Assembly (NCBI GenBank): GCA_020744225.1
Contig: JAGMWG010000001.1
Span: forward strand, 744,001-808,000
Source: Paraphoma chrysanthemicola
Taxonomy: Eukaryota > Ascomycota > Dothideomycetes > Pleosporales > Phaeosphaeriaceae
DNA: 64,000 nt
Direction of reading: 5' to 3'
The translations under genes and the position numbers were made by a program. Under the pieces are notes generated by a model, which was not told the origin of the DNA, did not search any database, and saw only the letters and a list, made by a program, of their open reading frames with translations. Numbering within the stretch: position 1 is the stretch's first letter; each line of letters begins with the position of its first letter. Of this stretch, positions 43,684 through 56,436 are shown piece after piece.

Positions 43684-45332
43684 CTACAGCTTGGCTTGCG
43701 GCTGCTCTTTCTTGAGCATAGCTTCCGCGACGAGGCGCCGTTGGATTTTCCCTGTGACAGTCTTCGGCCTAACTCAATGTCAGCAAGCTTCGCAATGAGG
43801 TCTGTGAATCGATGCACGTACATGATGTCTGTAAAAAAGATCTTCGCAATGTCAGCTCGCGTTCTGAAACGTGCGATTGGTTGAAAACATACCTTCTTTG
43901 GCATCTTGAACTTTGCGAGCCTCTCCGAGAGCCAAGCCTTCAGCTCTCCAGCAGTCAAAGACTGGCCATCCTTGACAACGATGGCAAGACCCACATCTTG
44001 CCCGTACATTTCATCCTCGATTGCGAAGCTCACCGCTTCAGACACAGCTGGATTCTGCGCAATGACATTGTCTAGCTCAATCGGACTGATCTTTTCTCCT
44101 CCCTTGTTGATCAGTTCCTTGATTCTGCCCGTTATGATGACGTAGCCCTCGGTGTCTTTCTTGCCTTGGTCGCCAGTGCGGAAAAAGCCGCCCTTGGTGA
44201 ACGACGATGCATTGGCAGCGGCGTTATTCAGATATCCTTTGGTTACGTTCTCTCCCCGAATACTAATCTCGCCTTCTTTGCCCTGAGGAACCTCATTTCC
44301 TGCATCGTCAAGAATCTTGACCTCAACTCCTTGGCCCAAACCTACGCTACCAGGCTTGCGCTGCGCTGGTGGCAGAGGGTTACTCGTCATCTGATGCGCG
44401 GCCTCGGTCATAGCATAAGCCTCCAAGACCGGAGCACCGAGGGCCTTCTCCAGCTCATGGAACGTCTTCGGGGAGAGAGGCGACGAGCAGGAGCGGATGA
44501 ATCGAATCGCCGGCTTTGGACTTGGCAAGGGATTCTTCAACAAGATCTGGTGGATGGTGGGCACAGCAGTGTACCAGTTTGCCTTGTGCTCTGCAAAGTC
44601 CTTCCAAAAGACTGAGGCAGAGAACTTGAGGGGTACCACCACCGATCCGCCAGAAGCCAGTGGCGCCAGGAACCCTGCCAGCAAGCCGTGCACATGGAAA
44701 AGCGGCATGACGAGCATTGTGCGGTCCTCAGTGGTCAATTCATAAGTTCCCTGGATGTTGTGCATGGTTCGGAGCAAGTTGCGATGCGTCAAGGGCACCG
44801 CCTTGGGACGCCCTGTGGTACCTGAAGTGTGGAGGACCAGCGCAACATCGTCTGGCTGCGCAGTCTCAAGCGAAGCAGGCTTACCTGCCAGCTTGCCTGT
44901 CTCCTTCACATCCAGCACGACCTCTGTGCCATTGTAGTAGCACTCTGCGATTGCTGCATTGTATTTCCTCGCGGCTCTCACAGCTGCTGCATCTTGCGCG
45001 AATGCGCCTCGTGGAACCAGGGCGATGGCTGAGCTCAGATCATCGATGTAGAACTCGAACTCGCTCTGCTTGTACGCTGGGTTCAGCGGCGCAGCGATCG
45101 CCCGTTGCCATGACGCGGCGATGAAGGACACAATGAACTCATACGTGTTGGGAAGGGCTATCGAGACAGCGGCTTGGGCAGTCACACCAACATTGGCCAG
45201 CTGCTGCTGAAACGCCCTGACGTCGGCGGAGAGCTTCTGATACGAGACATGGAGGGCGGGCGAGCCAGGGACGATGATGGCGGTCGCTGATGAGGTCTTG
45301 GAGAAGGCGTCGGCCAAAGTGGTAGGAGACAT
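43684..45332 (-). CDS. PCS60: Peroxisomal acyl-CoA (oxalyl-CoA-type) synthetase, PCS60-like
   Basis: ANL-superfamily adenylate-forming enzyme: carboxylate + ATP + CoA to acyl-CoA. Yeast Pcs60 acts on oxalate. Exons are 43893-45332, 43822-43841 (20 nt) and 43684-43768, giving 514 residues. Motifs are HTSGTTGRPKAVPLTHRN (P-loop-like A3), EAYAMTEAAHQMTSNPLPP, GFFRTGDQG, GRIKELINKGGEKISPIEL and the catalytic-Lys region MPKTVTGKIQRRL, which is assembled only after splicing. The C-terminus AKL is a peroxisomal PTS1. The minus-strand frame stays open across both introns to 43446, so retention would give a different tail. It shares a divergent promoter with SPF45. Confidence 0.9.
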
Positions 45333-45765
45333 GGTATCTCCGAGTCTACGATAAGGGATGACTTGTACCTGGCGGGTCAACACTGAGAACTGGGAGATGG
45401 AATTCTGATGGAAACTCACTGAAAACGCTCAATTGCAAGAAGGAAAGGTCTATGAGTCTATGATGCACACCTAGGCCAGCTGAGATGTGTCTAGAGAATT
45501 TGTGATGCCTTTATCGGCCCATGCCTTTTCCGTATCTCCCAAGCGTGCCATAGCGCGCATCGCGGCCATGACGCGATTTCACCCGGCCCCTGGCGCCCGG
45601 GACTGCACGTGACCCTCTAGTGCGCCGATCCGGCCTTCGAGCTTCGCAGGTCACAAACAGCTGCTGCTTCACGCAAAATCCACCACTACTCGGCAGCAGC
45701 AGCAGCAGCACGCACTAACACTCGCTCTTTCTGCGGCACTTGCTGCGCGCATCACTGCTAACGCC
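45333..45765. promoter_or_regulatory. Divergent promoter region, PCS60 / SPF45
   Basis: 433-bp head-to-head region with both promoters and leaders. The right end carries the (GCA)6 repeat. No specific oleate- or stress-response site is claimed. Confidence 0.45.
45693..45710 (+). repeat. (GCA)6 microsatellite in SPF45 leader
   Basis: Six GCA units in the presumed 5' leader, about 55 bp before the ATG. Confidence 0.85.
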
Positions 45766-47429
45766 ATGGCCTCGCAGAACAACCAGCAGCCGTCGAGCTT
45801 GCCCAATCCGTATGGCCTGCCAAATCCATATGCCCAGCGGGGCCTTCCAAACCCATATGCGCAGGCCACCGTCGCCTCTGCCGCGCCTGTCAAGTTCACC
45901 GAAGAGCAGGCAAAGGCCGAGCAGCTCAAGAAAGCACCTGGTATCTACTTGCTTTGCTCCACACCTTGAGGTTCGACCACGACTTATGTGAATGTGCAGC
46001 ATTTCACAACCCACACAACATCAAGCGCCCACAGGCCAAGAAGGCTGCCCCTACCGTCAAGAAGCCGCTGATGCCCGTATTCAGCGCCAGCGCCAGCGCA
46101 ACAGAGTCTGTGCCGGCTAGCAGTACCTCGCAGCAGCATGGCATCGACTATTACCGAAGCACCGTGGACGACGATGCTGCCATTTTGGAGGAGAGAAGGC
46201 AGCGTCAGTACGAGGAGAGACAGCGCAAGAAAGACATGAAGAAGTTCCACAAGCAGTTTGGTTACTGGAATCCCATGGCTCCCCACAAGCCAGAACGCTA
46301 CTCCAACCTCAAAGCCTACAGAGCCAGCGGTGGGTACACGCGAAAGAAGGAGGATTTCAACGCTTTCTTGCGACAAGCCGCGGCTCAATCGCAGTCTCGC
46401 GAGGCCAGCAACGAATCGAGCGCGTCCCGTCCAACTTCATCATCAAGCTCACGGCCTGCGATTTCAGCCGCGCCCAAGCCTTCTTTCGCGCCACCTGCCT
46501 CCTACGACCCTCCGAATACTGCCGTGCCTGCGGCTGATGAATCGGGAGAAGACGCCTATACTCGCCGGATTCGTCTCGCACAACAGCAACACGCGCCATC
46601 TCCCCCTCCGCCGCCGCCTGCGGAACCGCAAGCAAACACGCCATCTCTAGGTTTCGGTCAGGCCCCTCCACCACCACCGCCAGCACAGTCCGCCCCGTCA
46701 GTCTACTCCGGCGCTACTATCTCCGCACCCCCAGTCCGCTACCATAATGCCACCATCTCCGCGCCTCCCGTCCGATATGAGCGTCCCGATGTGCCAATGG
46801 GCGACGTCGACGAACCAGCGTACGAAGAACGCCCCGCGAAACGTCCCAAGATTAGCAAAGCAGAAGCCATGATGGCCAAGATGGGCTATGTGAAAGGTCA
46901 AGGTCTAGGCAAGAACAACGACGGCGTCATCTCCCATCTCGAAGTCAAAATGCGCAAAACAGGCAAGGGCGCCAGCACAATCGACGATGACGGCGCAAAA
47001 GTCAAGTCTGCGCAAGTCTGGGACGTGCGTGGCGGCCACCGCAACCAGAACGACGAGCCTGGCAAATTCGGCGAGGAATCGTCTGTCGTTGTCACTTGGG
47101 GATGCGTCGAGGACATCGATTGGAATGAGAACGCGCAGCGCAATGATGGCGGTATTCGGCAGGATATGGGCGAGGTGTTCAGCACCAAGGTATGTCACAT
47201 TCAACTTTCGCCGCGAATCAAGACTAATCCTTTGCAGTTCGGTCCTGTCCAACAAGTCCAGATCGACGAGTCGAACAAAGACGGCGTCGTGTACGTCAAA
47301 TTTGAATCCGTTCTGAGCGCGCTCAATGCAGTCAATCGCTTCGACGAGGGCTACGAGTTCCGCGGTCGCAAGATTCGCGCGCGGTACTATGATGAGCGGA
47401 AGTGGCATGCGGGCATTTGGGAGCACTGA
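45766..47429 (+). CDS. SPF45/DRT111-like splicing factor (G-patch plus UHM)
   Basis: Exons are 45766-45940, 46000-47189 and 47238-47429, giving 518 residues. The N-terminus has three NPYA/NPYG repeats (NPYGLPNPYAQRGLPNPYAQ). The segment KFHKQFGYWNPMAPHKPERYSN is typical of the family. A Pro-rich middle leads to a G-patch (MMAKMGYVKGQGLGKNNDG, about residues 345-385) and a C-terminal RRM-like UHM with GPVQQVQIDE, VYVKFESVLSALNAVNRF and RYYDERKWHAG in the peptide-binding loop position. Human SPF45 is a U2AF-homology-motif alternative splicing factor. Target transcripts here are unknown. Confidence 0.88.
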
Positions 47430-48081
47430 ATTATCGAAACGTCTTGTCTGGCTTGCATACCTGATGGCTTGCATGTTCTATTCGAGATTCCTTGATATGT
47501 ACGATATAAGCTTTGTTGAAAGAATTAGCCAGCTGTCTTGGCTCTCGTTGCATTAACAAGGAACCTGCGTGACTGACCAACGGATGACCTGCTCGCCTGA
47601 GCTTTGAGCATATCTATGAGCCCATGTATGATCCCGGACTTAGTGACACTATGCCATGTCCATGATCGCGTATGTACGCGTTGTACTTAGAACGAGTAGT
47701 AGTGAATATGTGTATCATGATGTCCCAGTGAACATAGATAGGTGAAGTCTCGTTGGATTGTCTGTATTGCACTGTACTCTACGCGTGCAACGACACCACA
47801 TTCCTTTGCGACAGGGAAACCAAACATATGTACATCGAAACCATGGAGCACATAACAAAGCTGAAGCCGAAGTCGCCGTGAACCATCACAAGTACCGCCA
47901 CCTAGAATACGACTATGCATGGGTATCGCCCGCCATTCCATCCGTGTAAATGCTGTCATAACGCCCCTTCCTATCCATGGTATGCTACTGGAACCACTAG
48001 CGCCAGTTGAAGCGTCTAGGTCAAGTCATCTCATCATTAGTCTCTTGTCGAACATGCGGTGTCTGGCGAATCGACAGCCAC
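47430..48081. other. Convergent spacer
   Basis: 652 bp with the 3' flanks of SPF45 and the mannosyltransferase gene. No gene recognised. Confidence 0.45.
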
Positions 48082-49443
48082 TCACACCATGTTGCCCTCC
48101 TTCTCTTGCGTGTCGACGTGCCAGACCACATAGTTCGGCAGGCCGTATACGCCATAGCCGGCACGCTTGGCCATCTTCGCGAAGCCTTCCGTCTCGGCTT
48201 GGTTTTCGAATGCGTAGCACGGAAAATTAATGCCGGAGCGGTGGACGTCAGCTTTGACGATGATGTTGACGCCCCCGACGCCGTCGAGGGGAATTTCTTG
48301 GTCTTTGTCACCGCGCCAGTTGCCAATCGTGGCCATGTGCTTGCGATTTGTGGGATATTGCTTGTAACCTTCTGCGAGGATGACAGACTTGGGAAGCGAA
48401 GCCGCGAGGGCGAGTCCCTCTGGAGACTCTTGCCAGGAATTATAGTCAACTATCCTTGTCAGCGATGGTCATGCGCGTAAATATTGTCGACACTTACAGC
48501 GTCCTTCGATATCGACCATCTTACCCTCTCGTTCCTCGTATCGATGGAACCAGACATTTGGAACAAGAACGTCTCGGTCGTGCGCAACAAAATCCTCGAT
48601 GATCTGTGCCGGGCTGTCCACCAGATCAACGTCCCTCCAGTACACCCAGCTGTGGTCCGGTTTCAGAGCAGTCGCAAGCAAGTAGTTCCTCGCTTTGCCC
48701 ATGGCTTTCCTCCTTGGGGCTTGGGCTTCGAAGCTGTGTCGATCTTCCACACTCTGCTCATGGTTGACGCCGAAGCTCTTCTCTACAATCATAGTGGACC
48801 GAAACGCAACTGACGGATTGCTCTGCACCCTTTCGAGCTCGATCGCAAGCGCCGCCAGCGTGTCGTCCTTTGTGTCGCCTACCAAGAAGGCTAGGTCGAT
48901 CAGCTCGTGGGGATAGGTGAGCTCGGTCAGGAGGTCAAAGTACGTCGCGAGGAAGGGCGAGGCATCGCGGAGCGGGGTAAGGATGAGCACTCGCTCCTTG
49001 TTGCGGACAGCGTCGGGAGTGGACGCAATGTTGTTCAAGTCGACATGATCTATATTGGTGGCATTGATCTCGACCGGCTTGTGGTGGTTGAAAAGCACAG
49101 GTGTTTGGGTATCGACGGTCCAGTCTGCGGCCTCGTTCGCTGTCATTTGATTTGGCGGCGTTGCCGGGCCGAAGCAATAGAACCTGGTAAGTGAAGTTAG
49201 CAATAGAATGAGGAGGTAGATTGTGAGATCTAAATCAGTGCCCAGGGAGTTTGTGGTCGTTAAAAGTACGTACCTCTGTACCTCTCCCGCAGCATTTCCG
49301 AGTGACTGCCACAGCATTACAACAGCCGTAAACAATCCGCACAAAAGCAGAAAGCGCGGGTTCCGTATGGTATGCATGACCTGTCTCGACAGCGGCAATC
49401 GAGACTTCGCAACTTTCCATGAGTATCCTTTGCCAATCAACAT
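48082..49443 (-). CDS. GT62 mannosyltransferase (MNN9/ANP1/VAN1 family)
   Basis: Subunit of a Golgi mannan-polymerase complex extending N-glycan mannan. Exons are 49274-49443, 48498-49183 and 48082-48449, giving 407 residues. A type II membrane anchor (FLLLCGLFTAVVMLW, about 30-45) follows a short basic tail. Catalytic-domain motifs are ILTPLRDASPFLATYFDLL, HSWVYWRDVDLVDSP (the DxD-like motif), DVLVPNVW, RFDYNSWQESPEGLALA, LDGVGGVNIIVKADVHRSG and FENQAETEGFAKMAKR. The 90-nt first intron is in phase and stop-free, so retention would add 30 residues. The start at 49443 is chosen because MLIGKGYSW fits the family; the frame stays open upstream but without ATG. VAN1-type is the likeliest subgroup. 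Confidence 0.92.
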
Positions 49444-52400
49444 TTCGATCGGTGATGAACTGCTTTGGTGTGTTTCTTCGTCCTCGTCGCCTCTCGCTTG
49501 TGATATGCGGACCGACACGCTTCGTTCGCGCAGGTTGTCTGTGTTGCTCCGTTTCCGCTGAACGTGCAGGGTTGAGAATTTGGGGGGTGGAGAATCCAGT
49601 GTGACGGTGGGTGCGCCGGAGCGCAGGTGGTGAGGAGCTACTGTCCTGAAAAGAGGTGAGAGTGAAGCGCGGAAGGCGCGCGGTGGGGTGCGGAAGGCGG
49701 ACGATTGGCGTGGTGCGGCGCGTTTGAAGGGAACTGCGGTGAAGAAGCAGGAGCGACTGTTTGAATGTGCACACTGCTGAGGCGCAACTTCTGGGAGTGA
49801 ATGTGCGGTTGCCTTTGCGCCTGTAGCTTTCACGGGGGTCCAGTCTGCTCAATGAATACGTCTCTTGCTACTCCGGACTTCTCGCAGTCAATTGACCTTC
49901 CTATGGCGTTTCGTCGTTGAATTGCGTTGTGATTTCTGCATCTTCGTCTTCGTAAACAAACAATCTAAAATCAACGGAAGTCGCGATAGACACCCCTGTG
50001 CTATACGTCAGGCGCGATCCAGACCTGACTCGTTAGCCCGGCGCCACAGCCGCGAAGCCGACGCTGGGCCAAAACAACGTCGTCAATTGAGCTCATAATA
50101 GACAAGTCCTTAACATCATGATCGAACGTCGAGAGTTGAAGATCACAAGCACCGGCACCCAGGCTCGGGCGATCCAACATGCACCGGCCCGTGCCTAGTG
50201 TGTCGTGCATCTTGCCGGATGCGGGGAAAGGCGGGGAGCTTGATGTGCAACGCGCGAGCGGATGGCAGTTGATCTGGCCAGCCGTTCTGCGCAACAATTG
50301 TCTCAGCCTTGCCAAACTCTAGAACTGCCTGCGCGGTACTTCTTCATCAAGTGACGGGGCACAGTGAGGACGAGATCTAGGGTCCAGTGACATTGTTTCA
50401 GCCACCACCACTGTGGCCTGTCCAGAATAATGTCTTCCCCTGAGAATAGCACAGCACTATGTGTTTCTTAAAGCATACAGCAGTGGGCTTGCATTTCAAT
50501 CGAGACTTTGACAGCCCAAGATATACGGGGCTCAAATTTGGTTTGGTTCAACATATTGGGTTGCACGTACTGCGCCCGGTTCCGAATCCTTCCAGTACGA
50601 CTTCTGACGCAGTATGTATGCAGACTGTAGATCTCGATCCTATCGACGACAGATTCTCCAGACTAAGAGTTGCGGTGACACGGAATGTAGTGACGTATAT
50701 TGCGTTGCATTCGTGTCCATAATCGCAGCGGAGGAGTGTTTCGAAGCTATCTTGGACTCATGTAATGCAGGTGCGAGAGGAAGAGGTGAATCGCAACACT
50801 TGCATTAATCAGCCACAGACTTCCCGTCAAACAGACATGGCATCCTATGCTCTTTCACAGACCTTGACGAGCACAGACCCTTGTGCGGCCAAAAGTTGCG
50901 CCGAAGCGCCTTCTTAGCACGATCGGTGAGTAATTATCGGTGTTCAGTTTACCATCCCCAACGTGCATGTCGGCCCTTTTAAAGCCAACACACATTTCGG
51001 TTCTGGCCCCATCACCTTTCCACCTGCATGATGGGGAACCAGGGTATGCTTCCCCGTTACTCAGGAAATGCGACCATTGCGAGCTACTCCGACCGTCGCG
51101 TGTGTAACGTTGCTTTTGCATCGACAATTTGACGAAGTGTTTGGGTAGATTCAGGCAAGGTATACTTTCGGCCGCTCGAGTGTTGCCACTTTTCTGTATT
51201 GAACCATTCGTGACGAAAGTGGAATGCGCTCATGCCATTCAGGCGTCACACGCGTTTAGTACTCTATGCCGGGTTGAGATGTATGTTCTTTGGTCCGCTA
51301 CGTAGTACAGATAGCTTGGCTCTGTGTTCTAGCCTACGAAGGTAGGCTGGGTGCCAATCTGCACCACCTGCGTAGACAGGATCTATCAAGCGATGCAGCG
51401 AGGCCTCAAGGAGAACCTTGGCATGAGATACCGCATCTTCGTTGAACTAAGGCCCGAACAGTTCATGCTCGTTCGACCTCGCGTAGAGCAATGACTTGAT
51501 ACTCTCGTTTCACAGACAGCGAGAAGCATGCTCTCGAGTAGTAAAGGCATGTCAAGCGGAAGCATCTTCCGAAATCCATTATGGCGCATGTAATTGCTCG
51601 ACGGACCATGCGAGGTTCCGCAAATCAACTTAAGGCCTTTGGCGCACAACACACTCGGCCATGTGCATGAAGGTTGTTACCCGATATGAAAAGCGTTGCT
51701 CCACGTTGCGTGAATCCACCGGATCGAGCTCCGCTGCAGCTTTCCGTACAAAAGATCAATTCGAAGTAGCCCTGCTTGTGCTTACATTGAGCCTTGAATG
51801 CATCTAGTGCAGATTCTGGCCGCGAAAAGTGTCCAAGCTGACACAGAGTTTGCAGCTGTCAGTATAGAACGCATACCAGCTATTCTATTGGATCTGCCCG
51901 GATTTCGGCGCATTGCATGTTGAGCGAACGCTCGATCCAGATGTGTTGTGACACAGACCCTCAGTGATTGCCGGGCATGGGCCGTATCCCAGCTTGACAT
52001 GTGCGATTGTCGGCCATGTAATGTCAAATACCTTTCGTGTGAATCTACTGCTTCTGGAGAACGTGAGACTCCTTGCTTAAGCCTCCAATATGGGCCTGCC
52101 GTTTGTTCGGAAGGCCATGTCGATGTTGCGAGAACTCGTCGCGTCTCCTAAAGAGGCATTTGCACGGGCGCCGCGGGGCGCAAGCAGCATATGGAGCCGC
52201 CGCTAGACTCGGCAGTAAGGAAAAATGGAGGCAAAGTGTGTGTACTCGGCTACGGCATTTGGGTGATTGGCAGATCCAGGCTGCGGAAGTGTTGGAGAAA
52301 GCGAGGGAAAGTGGGTCAGGGAAGAAGGCGGACAGGCAAGCAAGTCAGCACCTGCCAAACTTGGACTAAATGCTATCTTATTTTGTATGTGCGCTTATGA

Positions 52401-52742
52401 GCATACCAATGTACAATAGTAAGAGCTGACCATGTGCAGATTTTTTACGTGTCGTCATTAACCATGTCCTCGTAAACAAGGAAATTTGCGCCATCGTCCT
52501 AGAGATACAGGGTGCCACAAAGGACAGTTTGATGTACATGTGTGAAAGACAGTGTAGTAACAGAAATGAGAAAGCGCCCACGAGAGCCGAGTTCGGCGGA
52601 CAAAATACCAATATAGTGCAGCAAAACAACTTTTGATGACAGGAACCACCAGTGACGATTAAGGAAAGGCCATGTCTCTCCACCGCTTGAACGCATACTC
52701 AGCAAACAAAGCAAACGAAAGGTTCGTTCTTGTTGACGGATG
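49444..52742. other. 3.3 kb gene desert
   Basis: No supported gene on either strand; open frames are short, overlapping and without family features. Contains the mannosyltransferase promoter at its left end and the 3' flank of the next minus-strand gene at its right end. Confidence 0.45.
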
Positions 52743-53588
52743 TTACAACTTTGGCTGTGAGTGGCGGGGGATAGATTCGACCCTTTCTCCAACATGCGCA
52801 CGAACAAATTCAAAGTGAGAGCATAACTGGGTCATGCGGTCGCACACCATGGCCATGCGATCGGGGGAGCATCCTGGCTCAGCCAGTAGAGCCGCGAGCG
52901 CCTGAATCTCAGTCGAACCATGTCCTGTAACATTCCACAATTGCTGCAGGGAGAGATTCCCAGTATCGATGACGTCCACTTTGTTGTGCATTAGAGGCAC
53001 AGTGCTCTCTTTCTCCGCAATCATATCGGTGATGTTGTTCTTCTTCAATTCCGACCAACCAACATGCTCGTGATCAACACCAGGAGCTGCGGTTTGGATC
53101 AAGTTGGGATTCATTTTGAGCAATATGTTTTGTAGACGGGAGAGCGCAACAGTCTGGACGTAACGAGATTTACGTTCTTTCATCTTCTTTTGCTCCTTCT
53201 GGGTCACCACTGGCTTCTTGGCTTGATGCACGGTCCTCTGCTTGGTCGCTTTGCCAATTCTGCTCTTCGTTCCCCTTGGAGAGGAGATGTGATGTTCCCG
53301 TGCCGAGGCATACAGTTGAGCAGGTATGTTCGAGAACAGCGCTGTGCCAGTCGACGGGGAGCCGTTGCGAGATGTCTTCCACTCGTAATTTGTGCCCACA
53401 GGAGAAATACAACGCGACGGTGCCGGTGTGCAGGTGTATTCACTCGAGTTTGAGGAGACGGAGGATATCGATGCCTTTCTCTCCATGTCTGAGGCATACA
53501 AGGCGTGGATGTTGAGTGCGTTCGGGAAGTACTGTAGAGGATGGTTGTCCTCATGTTGGCTGGACAAGTTAGGTACCGCTTTAAGCAT
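52743..53588 (-). CDS. Unknown basic protein
   Basis: Single exon, 281 residues from the first in-frame ATG. Residues about 100-160 are strongly basic (SPRGTKSRIGKATKQRT, TQKEQKKMKERKSRYVQT) followed by an amphipathic helix ALSRLQNILLKMNP. The basic-then-helix arrangement loosely recalls basic helix-loop-helix regulators, but no second helix is convincing. The C-terminal half contains LQQLWNVTG, IQALAALLAEPG and RMAMVCDRMTQLCSHFEFV, which look like folded helices. Family and function are not recognised. It could be a lineage-specific nuclear protein. Confidence 0.5.
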   Translation of the reverse strand: MLKAVPNLSSQHEDNHPLQYFPNALNIHALYASDMERKASISSVSSNSSEYTCTPAPSRCISPVGTNYEWKTSRNGSPSTGTALFSNIPAQLYASAREHHISSPRGTKSRIGKATKQRTVHQAKKPVVTQKEQKKMKERKSRYVQTVALSRLQNILLKMNPNLIQTAAPGVDHEHVGWSELKKNNITDMIAEKESTVPLMHNKVDVIDTGNLSLQQLWNVTGHGSTEIQALAALLAEPGCSPDRMAMVCDRMTQLCSHFEFVRAHVGERVESIPRHSQPKL

Positions 53589-55152
53589 TACTTTCGAAAG
53601 CAACTGACACGTTATAGGCGCGACGGCCGTTCACGATTGTTTCCATCGACTCTCGCTTCATTCCATGTGATAATGACATAGTGGGATCGGGCAGGTGAAA
53701 ATTGTGCATCGTGGAGACAATGTGGAGACAATGTAGGTAGTAAAGTGTACAAGTATTGGGATGGAGTATGAGGTCTCGAGTTGCTTACAGAATTGACTGA
53801 TATTGACGAAGGACTGAACCACGAGGTACTCTTATACTGGTCACTGACTATTGGGACTGTGGAAACTGGTCACTGCTTCGCGGAAGCGGGAGCATGTCAA
53901 AGTTCACAACAGACAGGCTTGATCACTGCAACCTTCTGCAATCTAGGATCACAGTGCAGCTTTGGTACCGTCCAAGTACCTCCTGGAAATCCGGTCTAGC
54001 GTCCTCTCCTAGTGGTGGTACAGGAAACCGCTGGTGTGGGGATTAGGCGCTCTCCAATCCAGATCCCTTGCCGATGCTTCCTCTGAAACGGTATGCCCTG
54101 TAGAACAACGGCCAAGGGTTCCCATGTCAACAGATCGAACGTTTTCGCTATGCCCGCAAGGTGGGTACACCGCCTCGACATTCATTGAGTGAGCGAGCAG
54201 GACATACGTTAGTGTTGGACGTGGTAGAACAAGGCTGTCAGGCGCAAAACGTGTAAGTGGTAGCACCGTTGTTGCAGAAAGGGCGTGTCTGGAAGTACGT
54301 CTTCTACTTTGGAAGCTGACGCTGCTCGTTCGCGTCGATATGGCTAGAGAGGATATGGCTTATGCTTGGGATATTGTTGGACGATCGAGCGGCAGATCTC
54401 TGCGAGGACACCGCATGCCTGGTCAGCGGTTAGCAGCAGCTGCAAGCGCGTCTTTGCGCACCTCCTCTGAAGCTTCTTGCTCGTTCGGGTGGAGTGTGGC
54501 AACGTAGAGGCCTTACTGGCAAGGGTGTGAGGTCTAGCCGAAAGCATCAATGTACAGGGTCGTATGCAGGCGTGCGCCGTCCATGCAGTTGGAGGAGCTA
54601 GAGGATGCCTTCCGTCCTTCCCCCCGAGCCCTGCTCGAGCTGGTCAATCGTCGACAAAAGTACACGGCGCGTAGTCAGATGTGAGTGTTCAGATGGAATG
54701 CATGCGGACAAGGCATTTAGTAAGCGAGGCCGAGGGAGATTGGCAGTGACGTAAAGCATGATCACAGTGAGGATCAGGCAGTACAGGCTTTTGGTAGGCC
54801 GTATGTGAATGAGTGGGACTTATTACACTGAGAGAAAATGAGTGAATCATGTACAGATAATTTACGCCGATCCAAACTCATCCCGTGGAACCCTGATGGA
54901 ACCTGGCCGCATGGCCACAATGTGCTGTCGATTAAAACTCTACTCGAACTCGACCTTCATGCCCAAGCCAATTGATACATGCAGTGGTGCATGCGAACCT
55001 TTCAGACTCATTCTCCATATCTCACCCCTCTGTGAATACTGAGGAGACCGAACGATAGTGCTTACTCGCTGGATGCCATGCGTTTTCAATGAAAGTTAGG
55101 TCATGGATGTAGTCTATGCAATTATGATGGAAACGCCGGCGTCGTGTACTAT
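53589..55152. other. 1.56 kb spacer
   Basis: Promoter of the basic protein gene on the left and ECM33 3' flank on the right. No gene recognised. Confidence 0.45.
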
Positions 55153-56436
55153 TTAGAGAAGGAGGACAGCAGCCATGGCAGCGAGACCAAGAGCACCGTT
55201 CGCGGCGCTAAGAGTCGAAGCAGCACCAGTCTTGGCACCGGACTGGTCCTTGGGCTTGGTACCCTCGGTGCTGGGGTCGACGAGAACACCGCGGCAGAAG
55301 AACTTGCCCTGAACGAGCTTCTTGTCTTTGAGGCCTTGGTAGAAGCTGCACGCAGAGGTGATGTTCTCAGACGACTGCAAGTTGAATGCACCCTTGACGT
55401 TATCAAGCTCGGGGGTCTCGACGCTGGCACCAGTTAGCATGCAGATAGATAAGATCATGGAAGCAAAACTTACGCAGTCATGTTTCCACTGATGTCGAAA
55501 GCTCCACCGATGCTCTCAAGCTGAGGGAAGCCCTTGACCTCGACGAGCTTGGAGTTGTTGGCAATTTGCAGGTTGTCGGTAATCTTCTTCAAGAGAGGGA
55601 AAGTGAGGTTGTTGAGCTGCTCGTTGCCGACAATGGCAAGGGCCTCGCCGACCTCAGTCAGGTTAGGAGCAGAGAAGGTCTCGAATCCGTTGTTGATGAG
55701 GCCGAGCGAGCCGTTGAGCTTTGCCAGCGACGGTAGGGAGACGGAACCGCAGAATCGGAAGGTAAGGTTGGCAGCCCAGATCAAGTTGGGGAGATCAACC
55801 TTGACGGCTTTGTTGTTGTCTGAGAAATCCAATGCAGTCGAGACATTACCAAGCTGCATGCTGATTTCGTTGATGTACTGGTTGTTGGCAATCTTGACGG
55901 TCTGAGCCTGCTGGATGTTGATACCAGTGAGCGAGCGAACGGCAGTGTTCTGGATGTCGACCTTCTTGGCTTGCTCGACGGAGGCGGTGAAACCGATGCT
56001 CTGAAGGTTGGGCAGCGACTCCCACTTGATGGAGTCAATCTTCTTCAGCTTGGGGAAGTCGACGGCAACCAGACGGGTCAGCTCCTTCAGGTTCATCTCG
56101 CCGTTGAGCTGCTCCAGGTCGTTTGCACTGATGCGCTTCATGTTGGCGTTGCTGTTGGCCACCAGGTTGCCGTTCAAGACCTTGACGCCGGAGAAGGCAA
56201 TGTCATCGGTGGTGCCGGTGGCAATGGCGATGCTGCCGGAGAAGGTCGAGCACGTGGCGAGCGCGGTCGCGTCACCGGCGTTCTGGATAGTGGTGGTGGC
56301 AGAAACGCTGCACTCGGCTATTGTCGCTGTTAGCAGTTTTCCGGGCAAAGACACGGTGCCATTGGGGCAAGAACTCACCATAGGCGACGCTCGCTGCGGC
56401 CAGCGCCGGTAGGACGATCCTCATGATGGAAGGCAT
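55153..56436 (-). CDS. ECM33: ECM33/SPS2-family GPI-anchored cell wall protein
   Basis: Exons are 56379-56436, 55474-56317 and 55153-55423, with introns of 61 and 50 nt, giving 390 residues. A signal peptide (MPSIMRIVLPALAAASVAYA) is followed by receptor-L-domain-like leucine-rich repeats: VLNGNLVANSNANMKRISAN, LNGEMNLKELTRLVAVDFP, LPNLIWAANLTFRFCGSVSL, LTEVGEALAIVGNEQLNNL. Several N-glycosylation sequons are present (NLT, NMT, NNS). A Ser/Ala-rich stretch and a terminal hydrophobic tail (GLAAMAAVLLLL) form a GPI-attachment signal. Ecm33 supports wall integrity and mannan organisation. The mannosyltransferase gene 6 kb away serves the same compartment, but no linkage is implied. Confidence 0.93.
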
